From Burkholderia sp. (GTDB lineage: Bacteria > Pseudomonadota > Gammaproteobacteria > Burkholderiales > Burkholderiaceae), in NCBI GenBank assembly GCA_028292565.1, contig JAQGMD010000343.1:1-15883 (forward strand): a DNA stretch of 15,883 nt. The letters are read 5' to 3'. The translations under genes were made by a program, and so were the position numbers. Position 1 is the first letter of the stretch. Every line of letters starts with the position of its first letter. This document shows positions 14,191 through 15,883 of the stretch, in pieces. The notes below the pieces were generated by a model. The model ran no database searches, was not told the DNA's origin, and was given only the letters and a program-made list of their open reading frames with translations.

Positions 14191-15093
14191 ATGTTCCAAC
14201 CCAGACTACTGCAAGGAAAGCGGATCCTCGTCACGGGCGGCGGCACCGGCCTCGGCCGTGCGATGGCGGAGAGATATCTTTCACTCGGCGCCGATCTCTA
14301 TATCTGTGGCCGCCGCAAACCGGTATGCGATGAAACCGCCGCGGAGCTGATGGCCAAGCATGGTGGCAGTGTCAAAACCTTCGGCATCGACATACGCGAT
14401 GCGGGAGCGGTGGACGATATGGTGGAAGAGATTTTTGCGGAAGGCGGGCTGACCGGATTGGTCAACAATGCCGCCGGCAACTTCATCTCCCCGACCGCTT
14501 CGCTGTCGCCGCGCGGCTTCGATGCCATCGCCAACATCGTGATGCATGGCACCTTCTACGTCACGCACGCGGTTGGTCGCCGCTGGGTCGACATGGCGGC
14601 CAAAGGTGAGTGGAAACCCTCCGACGGCTATCGCAGCGTGATTTCGATCATCGTGACCTGGGTGCTGAACGGCGGCCCCTATGTCGTGCCATCGGCGATG
14701 AGCAAGTCGGCAATTCATGCGATGACCATGTCGCTTGCCACCGAGTGGGCGCAATACGGCGTGCGGCTTAATGCGATCGGCCCCGGGGAGATTCCAACCG
14801 AGGGCATGAGCAAGCGGTTGAATCCGGGTGAAGCGCCAGGTGCGCGATCAGCGGCGATTAATCCGATGGGACGCGCCGGCAAGATGGAAGAGTTGCAGAA
14901 CCTGGCGACGTTCCTGATGGCTGATGGGTGTGACTGGCTGAATGGTCAGGCGATCATGATGGATGGCGGGGGACATCTTGCTACCGGCGGCAATTTCTAC
15001 GAATTGCGGTCGTGGTCGGAACAGCAGTGGACTGAGGCGCGGGAACGGATTGAGGCGCAGAATAAGAAAGATCGGGCGCAGCGGACAGTGTGA
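14191..15093 (+). CDS. SDR oxidoreductase, 2,4-dienoyl-CoA reductase-like
   Basis: A 300-residue short-chain dehydrogenase with the NADP-binding motif TGGGTGLG (15-22), ICGRRK (38-43) and NNAAGNFISPTASLSP (92-107). The last segment is close to the mammalian 2,4-dienoyl-CoA reductase pattern. The region VVPSAMSKSAIHAMTMSLATEW (165-186) and the C-terminal GNFYELRSWSEQQW also follow that family, which reduces 2,4-dienoyl-CoA during oxidation of unsaturated fatty acids. The classical YxxxK is absent: Ser168 and Lys172 remain, but the position of the reductase's catalytic Tyr (15 before Lys) is Trp157. A Tyr is present at 164. Start 14191 has AGGAGATAACC; the frame is open to 14101 without support. 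It is a single gene downstream of a shared regulatory region. Confidence 0.87.
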   Translation: MFQPRLLQGKRILVTGGGTGLGRAMAERYLSLGADLYICGRRKPVCDETAAELMAKHGGSVKTFGIDIRDAGAVDDMVEEIFAEGGLTGLVNNAAGNFISPTASLSPRGFDAIANIVMHGTFYVTHAVGRRWVDMAAKGEWKPSDGYRSVISIIVTWVLNGGPYVVPSAMSKSAIHAMTMSLATEWAQYGVRLNAIGPGEIPTEGMSKRLNPGEAPGARSAAINPMGRAGKMEELQNLATFLMADGCDWLNGQAIMMDGGGHLATGGNFYELRSWSEQQWTEARERIEAQNKKDRAQRTV

Positions 15094-15107
15094 ATGGTCA
15101 GGTTGGG

Positions 15108-15347
15108 ATTAGCACCCGCATATACGGCAAATCGCAATATGCGACGGACGTAGGTTGGGATGTAATCCCAACATTCACCCTCCGCATAAGGGCCGGCTTT
15201 TATCTGTGTGTGAATGTTGGGATTAACATCCCAACCTACGTCCATCCGATTTTAGCTTGAATGCCAATAGCAACGTCAATCCCGATCGCTGGTCTCCGTC
15301 ACAATGCGTATCCCCGACATCAACCTCGGCACATCGCATCCGCGGAA
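15108..15347. repeat. tandem unit, copy 1 (240 bp)
   Basis: First unit of a direct tandem array. It begins at ATTAGCACCCGC and ends at CATCCGCGGAA. It contains a REP-type inverted pair, then a spacer, then a stretch whose minus strand reads the end of a protein (IVTETSDRD and stop). Its left flank GGTTGGG keeps what looks like the original REP sequence, so this is the left edge of the array. It differs from copy 2 by about a dozen substitutions and one indel. Confidence 0.9.
15146..15243. repeat. REP pair (BIME-like) in copy 1
   Basis: Arms of 33 nt (15146-15178) and 34 nt (15210-15243) are complementary except for one extra A, around a 31-nt loop. Each arm holds GTAG followed by GTTGGGAT, a 3-4 nt loop and ATCCCAAC, the head-plus-hairpin layout of REP elements. 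Equivalent pairs lie at 15386-15484 and 15627-15725. Confidence 0.8.
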
Positions 15348-15588
15348 ATTAGCACCCGCGTACCCGGCAAATCGCAATGTGCGACGGACGTAGGTTGGGA
15401 TGTAATCCCAACATTCATCCTCCGCACAACGGCTGGCTTTTATCAGGGTGTGAATGTTGGGATTAAACATCCCAACCTACGTCCATCCGATTTTAGCTTG
15501 AATGCCAATAGCAACGTCAATCCCGATCGTTGGTCTCCGTCACAATGCGTATCCCCGACATCAACCTCGGCACATCGCATCCGCGGAA
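15348..15588. repeat. tandem unit, copy 2 (241 bp)
   Basis: Second unit, directly abutting copy 1 and in the same orientation. It contains the REP pair at 15386-15484 and the same gene-end remnant, read on the minus strand as IVTETNDRD and stop. The junction with copy 3 is identical to the copy 1/2 junction (CCGCGGAA|ATTAGC). Confidence 0.9.
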
Positions 15589-15770
15589 ATTAGCACCCGC
15601 GTACACGGCAAATCGCAATATGCGACGGACGTTGGTTGGTATGTAATCCCAACATTCACCCTCCGCACAACGGCTGGCTTTTATCTGGGTGTGAATGTTG
15701 GGATTAAACATCCCAACCTACGTCCATCCGACTTTAGCTTGAATGCCAATAGCAACGTCAATCCCGATCG
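15589..15770. repeat. tandem unit, copy 3 (182 bp, then diverges)
   Basis: Third unit, matching the others up to CCCGATCG at 15770. At that point copies 1 and 2 continue with GGTCTCCGTC, while this copy has about 100 nt of different sequence before GGTCTCCGT reappears at the window edge. The left arm of its REP pair (15627-15659) has two substitutions (GTTGG for GTAGG, GGTAT for GGGAT). The different stretch is coding on the minus strand. Confidence 0.85.
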
Positions 15771-15883
15771 AACAACGCTTCGCCGATGACTTCTGCCGCG
15801 CCCGCACGCACTAGCTGCGCAATCGCCCACTGCGCCAGCTCCGACTCCGGCTTATTGAGAAAGCGCCTATTGGTCTCCGTGAC
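15758..15883 (-). CDS. unidentified protein, C-terminal 41 residues (partial)
   Basis: The minus strand is open from the window edge to a TGA at 15760-15758 and gives 41 residues. They contain RRFLNKPESELAQWAIAQL, then VRAGAAEVIGEALFDRD and stop. The composition (amphipathic helix, acidic end) looks like a real protein C-terminus; I do not recognise the family. The support is comparative: copies 1 and 2 of the tandem array carry VTET(N/S) and DRD-stop in the same frame with the 33 residues in between missing. The true gene therefore continues to the right of the window, and its end was duplicated into the array. Confidence 0.65.
   Translation of the reverse strand, partial: VTETNRRFLNKPESELAQWAIAQLVRAGAAEVIGEALFDRD

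Noticed and set aside
15276..15711. Short open frames inside the tandem units, ending VTET(N/S)DRD
   Set aside because: They run through the REP hairpins and have no ribosome sites. Only their last codons derive from a real gene, so I treat them as remnants and not as genes.
15094..15770. CRISPR-like array
   Set aside because: The repeated unit is about 240 bp with no variable spacers; whole units are near-identical, so it is a tandem duplication of REP and gene-end sequence.

Overview
The window reads as a chromosomal stretch of a betaproteobacterium, most likely Burkholderiales (Oxalobacteraceae/Herbaspirillum-like). This rests on GC-rich codon use, the style of the formate dehydrogenase cluster, many short GTAG-type palindromes between genes, and the overall gene content; no rRNA or other marker gene is present to prove it. 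Genes are densely packed, and I see no phage, IS or CRISPR.

Bases 1-5158 form one co-directional respiratory block. It holds the 3' end of a formate dehydrogenase beta (Fe-S) subunit, a tiny lipoprotein, the membrane cytochrome b556 gamma subunit, a small exported protein, FdhD (sulfur transfer to the Mo/W cofactor), and then a three-gene ABC importer (permease, ATPase, periplasmic binding protein) that looks like the tungstate system TupBCA. Together they suggest a periplasm-facing, membrane-anchored formate dehydrogenase with its cofactor maturase and a dedicated metal-oxyanion supply, possibly a tungsten enzyme.

Bases 5159-8622 hold small accessory and stress-type genes: a Pro/Ser/Thr-rich lipoprotein (-), a PfpI/DJ-1-family protein (+), a dodecin (-), an MgtC/SapB-type membrane protein (-) and a Crp/Fnr-type regulator (-). 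The last two are spaced like an operon.

Bases 8623-9883 are a broken gene. The N-terminal part of an acyl-CoA synthetase is joined, out of frame, to the C-terminal part of a different (PaaK-like) AMP-forming ligase. This is best explained by a large deletion between two loci, or by an assembly misjoin. A two-receiver diguanylate cyclase (PleD-like) follows.

Bases 11336-15093 carry a small hydrophilic hypothetical protein (-), a DUF1330 protein (-), a hypoxanthine-type phosphoribosyltransferase (+), and a divergent pair: a nitronate monooxygenase-like flavoprotein (-) and a 2,4-dienoyl-CoA-reductase-like SDR (+) that lacks the expected catalytic tyrosine.

Bases 15094-15883 are a tandem array of about 240-bp units. 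Each unit contains a REP-type inverted pair plus the 3' end of a protein-coding gene. The apparently intact version of that gene end lies on the minus strand at the window edge. Copies 1 and 2 share an identical 99-nt in-frame difference from the intact end, so the order of duplication and deletion can be read from the sequence. This array and the fused ligase remnant are the most unusual parts of the window. I did not find a convincing new multi-gene system.
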